The notes beneath the pieces were generated by a model, which was not told where the DNA came from, searched no databases, and saw only the letters and a list, made by a program, of their open reading frames with translations. This document shows, in pieces, positions 34,504 to 42,902 of a stretch of DNA of 64,000 nt. Both the position numbers and the translations under genes were made by a program. The stretch covers positions 5,828,001 to 5,892,000 of the forward strand of contig OZ244969.1 of the NCBI GenBank assembly GCA_965222725.1. Reading direction: 5' to 3'. Source of the DNA: GCA-2748575 sp965222725. Lineage in GTDB: Bacteria; Pseudomonadota; Gammaproteobacteria; Pseudomonadales; Ketobacteraceae. The stretch's first letter is position 1. Every line of letters starts with the position of its first letter.

Positions 34504-34536
34504 AAGGCCTTGAAAACCACTTTCAAGGCCTTTTTT
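34504..34536 (+). terminator. Rho-independent terminator after yhcB
   Basis: AAGGCCTTGAAA/TTTCAAGGCCTT (34504-34515, 34521-34532) 12-bp stem with a 5-nt loop, then a T-run. Confidence 0.9.
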
Positions 34537-34585
34537 ATGAGCAGATAAAATTTACCGGTTTTTTTATTTTTTTCACTTGCGATTG

Positions 34586-34613
34586 CTTGAAAACCACCCC
34601 TGTACCCAAATAT
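34586..34613 (+). promoter_or_regulatory. Possible sigma32 (heat-shock) promoter of the hsp20 gene
   Basis: CTTGAAA (34586-34592) matches the sigma32 -35 exactly; 12 bp later CCCAAATAT (34605-34613) resembles the -10 CCCCATNT. It stands 40 bp before the ATG of a small heat-shock protein, which is the expected context. Confidence 0.55.
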
Positions 34614-34653
34614 GTGTCCTTGAGCAGGCAACTGCACCTAATTTCGAGGAGAC

Positions 34654-35070
34654 ATGACCATGACACTAGCGACATTGAACCCCTGGCAAGTACTGGATCA
34701 GATTCAGAAAGAAGCATTCACTCAACAGTCACAACAAAAACGCCGCTGGCACCCGGCTACCGACATCACTGAAAGCGAATCTGCTTACCTGCTGTCGCTG
34801 GACCTGCCCGGCATGAAAACTGAAGACATCAGCATTGAAGTGAAAGAAGACAAACTGCACATCACAGGCGTGCGCGCCTCTGACCGGAATGAATCTTCCC
34901 GGGTACATTACAATGAGCGGGTTTTCGGCGAGTTTAACCGCGCCTTCAAACTGCCCAAAGATGTGAACGAAAGCGGTATCTCCGCCCGATTTGAACACGG
35001 TGTTTTGCTGGTTGAAATTCCCAAAGCGGAAAAAGCCCAGCCACGCAAGATCACCATTGAAGCCAGGTAA
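34654..35070 (+). CDS. Small heat-shock protein (Hsp20 family)
   Basis: ATP-independent holdase chaperone that keeps unfolded proteins soluble. The 138 residues contain the alpha-crystallin domain (about 35-128): PATDITESESAYLLSLDLPGM, ISIEVKEDKLHITGVR, NERVFGEFNRAFKLP, and the conserved GVLLVEIPKAE. The C-terminal IXI-like motif is KITIEAR. A GAGGAGA ribosome site precedes the ATG. It resembles bacterial class A IbpA-like or HspA proteins; the exact name is not assigned. Confidence 0.93.
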   Translation: MTMTLATLNPWQVLDQIQKEAFTQQSQQKRRWHPATDITESESAYLLSLDLPGMKTEDISIEVKEDKLHITGVRASDRNESSRVHYNERVFGEFNRAFKLPKDVNESGISARFEHGVLLVEIPKAEKAQPRKITIEAR

Positions 35071-35118
35071 GTAAACCAGCGATTTACAAGTGCTTTAACC
35101 CGAACAGTTAAACACACC

Positions 35119-35152
35119 CACAAAAAAGCCCGGAAACCCGGGCTTTTTTGTG
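35119..35152. terminator. Bidirectional rho-independent terminator between hsp20 and the Nif3 gene
   Basis: Arms CACAAAAAAGCCCGG (35119-35133) and CCGGGCTTTTTTGTG (35138-35152) are perfectly complementary with a 4-nt loop; T-runs exist in both directions, fitting two converging genes. Confidence 0.92.
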
Positions 35153-35168
35153 ATTGGCCAGTTGCTCG

Positions 35169-35927
35169 TCAAACCGGATTATCTATATCGATAAACCGGT
35201 GATTTATGCCAAACTGTTCCGCCAGCCAGGCACCCACAGCATTGGCGCCGTAGCGCTCGGTGGCGTGATGGCCAGCGGCGTAGAAGTGAATTCCACACTC
35301 ACGGGCAATGTGCGTCGTAGGCTCCGACGCCTCGCCGGTAATGTAGGCATCCACCCCCAGGGCCACTGCCCGCTCAATAAATCCCTGGGCGCCACCGGTG
35401 CACCAGGCCACCCGTTTTACCGGCCGGTCACTACCGGCCACATGCAGCACTTCCCGGCCCAGGCAGCTGGAAATATGCCGGGCAAAATCTTCCCCTGAAC
35501 GGGCCTCGGCCAGCCGGCCTTCATTACCCACGCTGCGCGGGTTGCCGACATCCAGGGGCCCGGTCATTTCAATAGCCAGTTTTTTCGCCAGCTGGGCGTT
35601 GTTGCCCAATTCCGGATGGGCATCCAGCGGCAGATGATAGGCAAACAGATTGATACCGTGCTCCAGCAGGGCTTTTACCCGATTGCGCTTCATGCCCACC
35701 AGGGCCGGGTTTTCCCCTTTCCAGAAATAGCCATGGTGAACAAAGATGGCGTCGGCACCCACGGCAATGGCCTCGTCGATCAACGCCTGACTGGCTGTAA
35801 CACCGGACACCAGCACCTCAATATTCTCTTTGCCCTCCACCTGCAAACCATTGGGGGCGTAATCCTTGAAAAATTCCGGCTGGAGCAGCCCTTTTAATGC
35901 CGCATCTAATTCAATTCTTGCTACCAT
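35169..35927 (-). CDS. Nif3/YbgI-like dinuclear metal-centre protein
   Basis: A 252-residue NIF3-family protein (DUF34), a conserved family whose members bind two metal ions; proposed roles range from GTP cyclohydrolase-like activity to cofactor repair. Metal-binding segments are visible: FVHHGYFWKGENPALVGMKRNRVKALLEHGINLFAYHLPLDAH, VAWCTGGAQGF, YITGEASEPTTHIARECGIHFYAAGHHATERYG. It is divergent from the DegS-like protease gene, as in Pseudomonas. Function remains open. Confidence 0.9.
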   Translation of the reverse strand: MVARIELDAALKGLLQPEFFKDYAPNGLQVEGKENIEVLVSGVTASQALIDEAIAVGADAIFVHHGYFWKGENPALVGMKRNRVKALLEHGINLFAYHLPLDAHPELGNNAQLAKKLAIEMTGPLDVGNPRSVGNEGRLAEARSGEDFARHISSCLGREVLHVAGSDRPVKRVAWCTGGAQGFIERAVALGVDAYITGEASEPTTHIARECGIHFYAAGHHATERYGANAVGAWLAEQFGINHRFIDIDNPV

Positions 35928-36014
35928 ACTGTCTCGATTCCCACGGATAATGAATGTGAATGGCTCGTTTGCATTTGATTGTTCGCATCTGAATAACTGA
36001 GGCCGAACACGATC

Positions 36015-37217
36015 ATGAGTGTTTACAAGTCTGTGATTGTACCAGCCATTACCGGACTGGTTGTTGCTGTCGTGATTATTACACTGTCTTCGGATGATCA
36101 GCCCCGAAAACAGGAAGTGGTGTTTTTAGAATCTCAAAAACCGGAAAGGCAGGTCAAATTCTCCGGTAAACCTGCCGATAAAACCGCCAGCCAATCACTG
36201 GTCGCAGGCTCAACGGCTCTCAGCCTTCCGCAAAGTTATGCAGACGCAGTGGCTGCCGCACAGCCCGCGGTTGTTAATATCTACACCAGCAAGCTGGTTA
36301 CCCGGCAATACCACCCGCTGTATGACGATCCGATTTTCCGGCGTTTTTTCGGCATGCACAACGTACCCCGGCGGCAACGCATGCAGTCCAGTCTGGGATC
36401 CGGGGTGATTGTCAGCCCGTCAGGCTATGTGCTCACCAATAATCATGTGATTGCCGGTGCCGATGAGATCAAGGTGGCGCTGGCGGATGGTCGTGAAGCA
36501 CTGGCATCCGTGGTGGGAACCGATCCGGAAACGGATCTGGCGGTGCTTTTTATTGAAATGCCGGACCTGCCCGCCGTTACCCTGGCCAGCCCTGAAGATA
36601 CCCGCGTGGGCGATATTGTACTGGCGATCGGCAATCCTTTTGGAGTGGGCCAGACAGTCACGCAGGGTATTGTCAGCGCCATGGGGCGTAACCAGGCCAA
36701 CCTGAGCACTTTTGTGGACTTTATTCAGACGGACGCGGCCATCAACCCTGGCAATTCCGGCGGCGCTCTGGTGAACAGCCAGGGCTCCCTGATCGGCATT
36801 AACACGGCCATCTATTCCCGCAGCGGTGGCTCCCACGGTATCGGCTTTGCCATTCCGGTGGATCTGGCCAAGCAGGTCATGATGCAACTGGTGAAACACG
36901 GCTCGGTGGTGCGCGGCTGGCTGGGCATTGAACCCACCATACTCACCCAGGGACTGGCTAATGCCCTGAGCATGCCTTTTGTGCCCGGGATTCTGGTATC
37001 CGGGGTTTTCCGGGATGGACCCGCCTACGAGGCCGGCATTGCACCAGGGGATGTGATAACGGAAATCAACGGCGAGCCATTGCAGGATCCACGGGATGCG
37101 CTGACTTTTATTTCCACCAAACGTCCGGGAGACCAGGTGGAAATTACTGTCATGCGCAAGGGAGAGGCCTACCGGATTAAAGCCGTGGTGGGGGAACGCC
37201 CCACACCACAGGCTTAA
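36015..37217 (+). CDS. degS: DegS/AlgW-type envelope-stress serine protease
   Basis: Inner-membrane-anchored periplasmic protease that cuts the anti-sigma factor RseA/MucA when misfolded outer-membrane proteins bind its PDZ domain, releasing sigma E/AlgU. The 400 residues have one N-terminal membrane segment (about 6-25), a trypsin-like domain with triad H144 (TNNHVI), D174 (DPETDLAVL) and S248 (NPGNSGGAL), and a single C-terminal PDZ domain (about 296-390). One PDZ plus a membrane anchor separates it from DegP/DegQ. The position between Nif3 and hisC is that of algW in Pseudomonas. Confidence 0.93.
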   Translation: MSVYKSVIVPAITGLVVAVVIITLSSDDQPRKQEVVFLESQKPERQVKFSGKPADKTASQSLVAGSTALSLPQSYADAVAAAQPAVVNIYTSKLVTRQYHPLYDDPIFRRFFGMHNVPRRQRMQSSLGSGVIVSPSGYVLTNNHVIAGADEIKVALADGREALASVVGTDPETDLAVLFIEMPDLPAVTLASPEDTRVGDIVLAIGNPFGVGQTVTQGIVSAMGRNQANLSTFVDFIQTDAAINPGNSGGALVNSQGSLIGINTAIYSRSGGSHGIGFAIPVDLAKQVMMQLVKHGSVVRGWLGIEPTILTQGLANALSMPFVPGILVSGVFRDGPAYEAGIAPGDVITEINGEPLQDPRDALTFISTKRPGDQVEITVMRKGEAYRIKAVVGERPTPQA

Positions 37218-37236
37218 ACTAAAAAAGAGCTATTAA

Positions 37237-38331
37237 TTAACGTTTGCGCAGCACCGTTTGCAGGCTTTTTTGCAGTGCCAGAAACATGGCTTCATTTTCC
37301 TTGGGCGCACCCACCGTTAACCGCAGGCAGTCTTTCAGCAAAGGGTGAGCCCCGTGCAGGCATTTGATCAGCACGCCCTGCTCTTTCATGGCATCAAAGA
37401 TGGTTTTAGCGGTGTCTTTGGGTGTGCGCACCAGAATAAAGTTGGCTTCACTGGGCCAGATTTTTTCCAGCCCGATACCTTCCAGCCGCTGCATCAGCAT
37501 ATTGCGTTCTTTCTTGATCGCGCCTGTCTGACGTTTCAGTACATCAAAGTTTTTCAGCGCAAAGGTCACACTGGCCTGGGTCAGTACGTTCACGTTATAG
37601 GGCATGCGCACCTTGTCGAACTCCGTGAGCCAGTCCTGCGACCCCACCAGAAAGCCCAGACGTAATCCCGCCAACCCCACTTTGGACAGCGTACGCATCA
37701 CCACCAGGTTGTCGTATTCACCAAGCAATGGCAGCGAATTGGTATCGGTAAAGGCCATGTAGGCCTCATCAATCACCACCAGACCTTCCGCCTTTTCGGT
37801 GATTTCCCGCAGATCGGCTTCGCTGTAGAGAGTCCCGGTGGGATTATTGGGCTGAGCGAGAAAGATAATGGCCGGCTGATGCTTTTCGATGGCTGCCAGC
37901 ATGGCCGGCATATCCAGCTGAAAATCCTTGTTCAGGGGTACGCCCACGTACTCCATCCCCACAAAAGTGGCGATCATTTTGTACATGACAAAGCTGGGCT
38001 CCGGCGATAACAGTGTGCTGCCGGGTTTTGCCATGGCCATGGCAATGCACTGAATAATTTCGTCGGAGCCGTTACCCAGCATCACCTGCTGCAGTTCATC
38101 GATATTGAAACAGGCCCGCAGGGAGTTTTTTACATCCTGGCCACTGGCATCCGGATAACGGTTAAGCTCGCACTGCTTGAGCACTTCCACCCACTCAGCT
38201 TTTAAGGAGTCCGGCCAGTGATAGGGATTTTCCATGGCGTCCAGTTTGATATAGCCGGTAGGATTCGCCACGTGATAAGCGGATAACGCACGGATATCGT
38301 CACGAACCCAGCGTTCAATCAGGTTTGCCAT
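37237..38331 (-). CDS. hisC: Histidinol-phosphate aminotransferase HisC
   Basis: PLP-dependent enzyme of histidine synthesis (imidazole-acetol phosphate to histidinol phosphate). The 364 residues show GNGSDEIIQCIAMA, AQPNNPTGTLYSEADL, the VIDEAYMAF aspartate and the PLP lysine region VVMRTLSKVGLAGLRLGFLVG. It follows hisD by 17 bp and ends the long minus-strand run that starts with mlaF. Its stop faces the DegS-like gene with no clear terminator in the 19-bp gap. Confidence 0.96.
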   Translation of the reverse strand: MANLIERWVRDDIRALSAYHVANPTGYIKLDAMENPYHWPDSLKAEWVEVLKQCELNRYPDASGQDVKNSLRACFNIDELQQVMLGNGSDEIIQCIAMAMAKPGSTLLSPEPSFVMYKMIATFVGMEYVGVPLNKDFQLDMPAMLAAIEKHQPAIIFLAQPNNPTGTLYSEADLREITEKAEGLVVIDEAYMAFTDTNSLPLLGEYDNLVVMRTLSKVGLAGLRLGFLVGSQDWLTEFDKVRMPYNVNVLTQASVTFALKNFDVLKRQTGAIKKERNMLMQRLEGIGLEKIWPSEANFILVRTPKDTAKTIFDAMKEQGVLIKCLHGAHPLLKDCLRLTVGAPKENEAMFLALQKSLQTVLRKR

Positions 38332-38348
38332 AAGGTTGCTCTCTGCTG

Positions 38349-39662
38349 CTAATCCTTGATGCGGTATTCGGCGGAACGGGCGTGAGCTGTCAGGCCTTCA
38401 CTGCGAGCCAGCGTGGAAGCCACTTTGCCCAATTCGCTGGCACCGTCTGCAGAACACATAATCAGGGAACTGCGTTTCTGGAAATCATACACCCCCAGCG
38501 GCGAAGAGAAACGGGCCGTGGCGGATGTGGGCAACACATGGTTTGGTCCGGCACAGTAATCGCCCAGCGCTTCGGCCGTATAACGGCCCATAAAAATGGC
38601 ACCGGCATGGCGGATCTTCGGTAACAGTGCCTGGGGGTTTTCCACCGACAATTCCAGGTGCTCTGGTGCAATACGATTGATCATGTCCACGGCGGCATCC
38701 ATGTCCGGCACCTGAATCAGGGCGCCACGGTTTTTCATGGAAACTGCTGCAATTTCTGAGCGCTCAAGTGACGGCAACAACCGGGTGATGGCCGCTTCCA
38801 CTGCCTCCAGAAATTCCGCATCCGGGCTCACCAGAATAGACTGGGCGTCTTCATCGTGTTCAGCCTGGGAAAACAGATCCATGGCAATCCAGTCAGGATC
38901 GGTTTTGCCATCGCACACCACCAGAATTTCCGAAGGCCCCGCAATCATATCGATGCCCACCTGCCCGAACACCATACGTTTGGCGGTGGCCACATAGATA
39001 TTGCCTGGGCCAACAATCTTGTCTACCCGGGGTACGGTTTCAGTACCATATGCCAGCGCGGCCACTGCCTGGGCACCACCCACGGTGATCACCTTGTCCA
39101 CCTCCGCAATGGCGGCTGCGGCAAACACCATTTCATTCACTTCGCCACGGGGTGTGGGCACCACCATGACAACTTCACCAACGCCGGCCACTTTGGCGGG
39201 TAAGGCGTTCATTAATACCGATGAAGGGTAAGAAGCTTTTCCGCCCGGCACGTAGATACCGACACGATCCAGAGGCGTTACCTTCTGGCCCAGCAGAGTG
39301 CCGTCTTCTTCCTGATACTGCCAGGAATCCTGCTTCTGTTTTTCGTGATAGCGGCGTACCCGGTCTGCTGCTTTTTGCAGGGCTGCACGTTGCTCGGGAT
39401 CAATCGATGCCAGGGCCAGTTCCAGTCGCTCCGGAGGAATCACCAGCTCATGGGCATGCGCCACCGACAGGCCGTCAAACTGGCGGGAATAATCCACCAG
39501 TGCCTTATCACCGGATTGCCGCACCGCGTTCACGATGTCGGTAACCCGCTGCTGAACCTGTGAATCAGAAACGGATTCCCAGGCCAGCAAACGATCCAGC
39601 TGGGCATCAAAATCTGCCTGGGTCTGATTCAACCGATTTATCACTGAAGCTGACATAACCAT
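38349..39662 (-). CDS. hisD: Histidinol dehydrogenase HisD
   Basis: Zinc enzyme performing the last two oxidations to L-histidine. The 437 residues include YVPGGKASYPSSVLMNALPAKVAGV, GAQAVAALAYGTETVPRVDKIVGPGNIYVATAKR, DMIAGPSEILVV, and the zinc/catalytic region SQAEHDEDAQ and PEHLEL. Start could be ATG 39662 or the ATG two codons later. It is 108 bp after hisG; that gap carries four 11-bp repeats. Confidence 0.96.
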   Translation of the reverse strand: MVMSASVINRLNQTQADFDAQLDRLLAWESVSDSQVQQRVTDIVNAVRQSGDKALVDYSRQFDGLSVAHAHELVIPPERLELALASIDPEQRAALQKAADRVRRYHEKQKQDSWQYQEEDGTLLGQKVTPLDRVGIYVPGGKASYPSSVLMNALPAKVAGVGEVVMVVPTPRGEVNEMVFAAAAIAEVDKVITVGGAQAVAALAYGTETVPRVDKIVGPGNIYVATAKRMVFGQVGIDMIAGPSEILVVCDGKTDPDWIAMDLFSQAEHDEDAQSILVSPDAEFLEAVEAAITRLLPSLERSEIAAVSMKNRGALIQVPDMDAAVDMINRIAPEHLELSVENPQALLPKIRHAGAIFMGRYTAEALGDYCAGPNHVLPTSATARFSSPLGVYDFQKRSSLIMCSADGASELGKVASTLARSEGLTAHARSAEYRIKD

Positions 39663-39698
39663 TATGACCTGTGCACTTTAAGCGTCTTTAACCCGACG

Positions 39699-39742
39699 AC
39701 AATTCAACGATAATTCAAAGACAATTCAACGATAATTCCAAG
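39699..39742. repeat. Four tandem 11-bp repeats between hisG and hisD
   Basis: ACAATTCAACG, ATAATTCAAAG, ACAATTCAACG, ATAATTCCAAG follow one another without gaps, so there is also a 22-bp tandem duplication with one mismatch. Each unit carries AATTC one helical turn apart. It lies upstream of hisD. Meaning unknown. Confidence 0.85.
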
Positions 39743-39770
39743 GGCCTGTTCCCTGGGCGGTAGTGAGGCA

Positions 39771-40418
39771 TCAGGATTGACGGGATTTTACCGCTGCCGC
39801 CAGCTGATCTATCAGGGACTGAATGGGTCCATGTTTCATTTTCATGGACGCCTTGTTCACCACCAACCGGGAACTGATATAGGCAATCAGTTCGGTGGGT
39901 TCCAGTCCATTGGCACGCAGGGTATTGCCGGTATCCACCACATCCACAATGCGATCGGCAAGGCCTACCAACGGCGCCAGTTCCATGGAACCGTACAGCT
40001 TGATCACGTCCACCTGGCGACCCTGGGAGGCAAAGTAGTTACGGGTGATATTCACAAACTTGGTAGCCACACGCAAGCGGCCTTCCACGGCGTCCGCATC
40101 TTTGGGGCCTGCTACCATCAGTTTGCATTTGGCAATATCCAGATCCAGCGGCTCATAGACGCCCCGGGCACCATGTTCCATCAGCACGTCCTTGCCGGCC
40201 ACCCCCACATCGGCGGCACCATGTTCCACAAAAGTGGGCACATCGGTGGCGCGGATAATAACGATACTGACGTTGTCTTTGGTGGTGGGAAAGATCAGCT
40301 TGCGGCTCTTGGCCGGATCTTCCAGCAACTCAATGCCCGCTTCTTTCAGCAAGGGCAGGGTTTCCTTGAGAATGCGCCCTTTCGACAGCGCAATGGTGAT
40401 GGGTGCCTCTTTGCTCAT
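39771..40418 (-). CDS. hisG: ATP phosphoribosyltransferase HisG, short form
   Basis: Catalyses the first step of histidine synthesis, joining ATP and PRPP. At 215 residues it is the short form without the C-terminal regulatory domain; such enzymes work as a complex with HisZ, which is not encoded in this window. Motifs: ITIALSKGRILKETLPLLKEAGI, GAADVGVAGKDVL, and the PRPP loop VDVVDTGNTLRANGLEP. It overlaps murA by 4 nt (ATGA). Confidence 0.96.
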   Translation of the reverse strand: MSKEAPITIALSKGRILKETLPLLKEAGIELLEDPAKSRKLIFPTTKDNVSIVIIRATDVPTFVEHGAADVGVAGKDVLMEHGARGVYEPLDLDIAKCKLMVAGPKDADAVEGRLRVATKFVNITRNYFASQGRQVDVIKLYGSMELAPLVGLADRIVDVVDTGNTLRANGLEPTELIAYISSRLVVNKASMKMKHGPIQSLIDQLAAAVKSRQS

Positions 40419-41701
40419 GTGACTGCCTGATTTCTTCTGTGGCCGGGTACCCGCTGAATCTGGGCGCCCAGTAACTGCAGTTTTTCTTCAATACATTCGT
40501 AACCGCGATCGATGTGGTAGATGCGATCCACCAGGGTATCGCCTTCCGCCACCAGTCCGGCCAGTACCAGGCTGGCGGAGGCCCGCAGGTCCGTGGCCAT
40601 GACCGGTGCCCCGACCAGGCTGGGCACGCCGCGCACAATCGCCGTGTTACCCTGCAGCTGGATATCGGCCCCCATGCGGGACAGTTCCGAGGCGTGCATA
40701 AAGCGGTTTTCGAACACGGTTTCGATGATGGTGCCGGTGCCTTCGGCGATGGCGTTCATGGTGGTGAACTGGGCCTGCATATCCGTGGGGAATGCCGGGT
40801 ACGGCGCCGTGCGGATATTCACCGCTTTGGGCAGATTGCCCTTCATGTCCACTTCAATCCAGTCTTCACCGGTGCTGACATGGGCGCCGGCTTCTTCCAG
40901 TTTCAGCAGCACCGCTTCCAGCAGTTTGGCATTGGTGTTTTTCACTTTTACCCGGCCCCGGGTTACCGCGCCGGCCACCAGATAAGTGCCGGTTTCAATA
41001 CGATCGGGGATCACTGTGTATTCACAGCCGTGGAGTTTTTCCACGCCGTGGATTTCCAGGGTGTCGGTACCGGCGCCGCGGACATCGCCACCCATTTTGT
41101 TAATACAGTTGGCCAGGTCCACCACTTCCGGTTCGCGGGCGGCGTTTTCCAGTATGGTGACACCGTCCGCCAGGGCGGCGGCCATCATCAGGTTTTCGGT
41201 ACCGGTCACAGTTACCGTATCCAGCACCAGATGAGCGCCTTTCAGGCGGCCGGGGGATTTGGCATGAATATAGCCCTGCTCCACCTTGATTTCGGCCCCC
41301 ATGGCTTCCAGGCCGTGCAGGTGAATATTTACCGGCCGGCTGCCGATGGCACAACCACCGGGCAGGGATACATGGGCTTCACCGAAATGGGCTACCAGCG
41401 GGCCCAGCACCAGAATGGACGCCCGCATGGTTTTCACCAGTTCATAGGGAGCCGTCAGATCCTTGATGGTGCCGGCTTCCACTTCCACATTGAGCTTGTC
41501 GTCAATAATCAGGTCTACACCCATCTGGCCCAGCAGCTCGATCATGGTGGTAATGTCCTGCAGGTGAGGCAGGTTACACACGGTCATGGGGCCGTCGGTC
41601 AGCAGGGTGGCGGCCAGCACCGGCAAAGACGAGTTTTTGGAACCGGAGATGCGGATTTCGCCATCCAGCTGCTTACCACCGGTAATTATCAGTTTATCCA
41701 T
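40415..41701 (-). CDS. murA: UDP-N-acetylglucosamine 1-carboxyvinyltransferase MurA
   Basis: First committed step of murein synthesis: transfers enolpyruvate from PEP to UDP-GlcNAc. From ATG 41699-41701 (MDKLIITGGK, GGAGA upstream) it has 428 residues; nineteen extra upstream codons are rejected. K22 in SGSKNSS and the active-site cysteine C117 in PGGCAIGSRPVNIHL, the residue alkylated by fosfomycin in the family, are present. It lies between ibaG and hisG in the usual order. Confidence 0.97.
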   Translation of the reverse strand: MDKLIITGGKQLDGEIRISGSKNSSLPVLAATLLTDGPMTVCNLPHLQDITTMIELLGQMGVDLIIDDKLNVEVEAGTIKDLTAPYELVKTMRASILVLGPLVAHFGEAHVSLPGGCAIGSRPVNIHLHGLEAMGAEIKVEQGYIHAKSPGRLKGAHLVLDTVTVTGTENLMMAAALADGVTILENAAREPEVVDLANCINKMGGDVRGAGTDTLEIHGVEKLHGCEYTVIPDRIETGTYLVAGAVTRGRVKVKNTNAKLLEAVLLKLEEAGAHVSTGEDWIEVDMKGNLPKAVNIRTAPYPAFPTDMQAQFTTMNAIAEGTGTIIETVFENRFMHASELSRMGADIQLQGNTAIVRGVPSLVGAPVMATDLRASASLVLAGLVAEGDTLVDRIYHIDRGYECIEEKLQLLGAQIQRVPGHRRNQAVT

Positions 41702-41718
41702 TAAGGAATCTCCGGGAT

Positions 41719-41979
41719 TCAGGCAATGGGATTGCCGAATTTTTTCTGTTGCTCCCATTCCGGGGGCGTCAGGGTTTGCATGGTCACGGCATGCAGTTCA
41801 CCACTGCTGATCAGGTCATTCAGGCACGCGTAAACCATTTGCTGCTTTTTCACCGAGCGAACCCCGTCAAAAGCTTCAGACACCACGATCACGTGGCATT
41901 TGTTACCCTCCAGCTGTACGTGAACTTCGGCATTGTCGATACCGTCTTCAATTCGCTGTTTGATGGTATTTGAGTCCAT
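41719..41979 (-). CDS. ibaG: BolA-family protein IbaG
   Basis: An 86-residue BolA-like protein (IbaG/YrbA type); family members pair with monothiol glutaredoxins and have iron-sulfur and acid-stress roles. The core is HVQLEGNKCHVIVVSEAFDGVRSVKKQQMVYACLNDLISSGELHAVTMQTLTPPEW, with the conserved histidine near the end of the fold. Starts 17 bp before murA on the same strand and 120 bp after mlaB. Such a mla-ibaG-murA order is common in gammaproteobacteria. Confidence 0.93.
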   Translation of the reverse strand: MDSNTIKQRIEDGIDNAEVHVQLEGNKCHVIVVSEAFDGVRSVKKQQMVYACLNDLISSGELHAVTMQTLTPPEWEQQKKFGNPIA

Positions 41980-42099
41980 TAATCAACCTTCTTGACGTCT
42001 ATGGCGGGTAAAAACAAGGGCAGGAATAATACAATAGAAAGGTGGAGGCAGGCCAGCCGGGCCCGGCAATTGGCCACCCAGGGCGCAGAAACCGGCAGA

Positions 42100-42432
42100 T
42101 TAGTGTGAGCCTGCCTCGGACTGGCCGTTTTCCTTCAGGGGCAGCACATCATCCAGACCGCTGACCCGGGCCACATCGAACATTTTGGCGGGCATGGCGC
42201 GAAACACCAGATTGTTGCCTGCTGCTTTCGCAGCTCGCAGCCAGCACAGCAGCACCGACACCCCGACACTGGAAGAATGCTCAACACCCTTCAGATCGAT
42301 CACGATATCGCCCTTGAGAGACCGCAGCAGCTCTTCCCCTTCGGATTTCAGGGCCATGGCATTGTCCACATCCACCACGCCGGAAAGCGTCATGGTCTGG
42401 TCGTCGGTCTTGCTGATTTCAAACCGGGCCAT
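42100..42432 (-). CDS. mlaB: STAS-domain protein MlaB
   Basis: Cytoplasmic STAS protein that binds and stabilises the MlaF ATPase in the MlaFEDB phospholipid transporter. The 110 residues from ATG 42430-42432 contain the STAS signature VIDLKGVEHSSSVGVSVLLCWLRAAKAAG with the serine cluster S53-S55 at the usual regulatory position. It begins only 7 bp after mlaD, where mlaC is found in other gammaproteobacteria. Confidence 0.85.
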   Translation of the reverse strand: MARFEISKTDDQTMTLSGVVDVDNAMALKSEGEELLRSLKGDIVIDLKGVEHSSSVGVSVLLCWLRAAKAAGNNLVFRAMPAKMFDVARVSGLDDVLPLKENGQSEAGSH

Positions 42433-42439
42433 GGCGTGG

Positions 42440-42901
42440 TTACTCTTCAGAGACTTTGTTAAACAGGAACTTGGCCACCAGATCTTCCAGTACCAGCGCG
42501 GACTGGGTGTCCCAGATTTCGTCGCCATCCTGGAGGAATTCGGTCTCAGCGCCCACCATGATACCGATGTATTTCTCGCCCAGAATACCCGCGGTGAGAA
42601 TGGAGGCGGTGGAGTCAATGGACAGGTTATCCACGTGTTTGTAGATATCCATTTCCACCACAGCCACGTAATCCTCTTTATCCAGATAGATATTCGATAC
42701 CTTGCCAATCACCACGCCGGCCATGGTGACCTTGGCCCGCTGGGTCAGGCCACCGATATTCTCGAAATTGGCGGTGATACGGTAGGTTTCCTCGGCGGTG
42801 GTGGCAGACAGGCCGCTGACCTTGATGGCCAGAAATACCAGCGCAGCAAAGCCTGCCAGCATAAAGGCGCCAACGGAAAACTCTATGGTTCTAACTCGCA
42901 T
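42440..42901 (-). CDS. mlaD: MlaD, MCE-domain subunit of the phospholipid transporter
   Basis: Inner-membrane-anchored MCE protein that forms the hexameric periplasmic ring of the Mla transporter. The 153 residues (start ATG 42901, GGAGA upstream) hold one membrane helix (about 8-28) and one MCE domain: ANFENIGGLTQRAKVTMAGVVIGKVSNIYLD, then STASILTAGILGEKYIGIMVG. C-terminal part short, as in single-MCE MlaD. Overlaps nothing; mlaE ends 1 bp upstream. Confidence 0.94.
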   Translation of the reverse strand: MRVRTIEFSVGAFMLAGFAALVFLAIKVSGLSATTAEETYRITANFENIGGLTQRAKVTMAGVVIGKVSNIYLDKEDYVAVVEMDIYKHVDNLSIDSTASILTAGILGEKYIGIMVGAETEFLQDGDEIWDTQSALVLEDLVAKFLFNKVSEE

Positions 42902-42902
42902 T

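Noticed and set aside
39699..39742. Possible CRISPR array
   Set aside because: Units are 11 bp with no spacers and no cas genes nearby.
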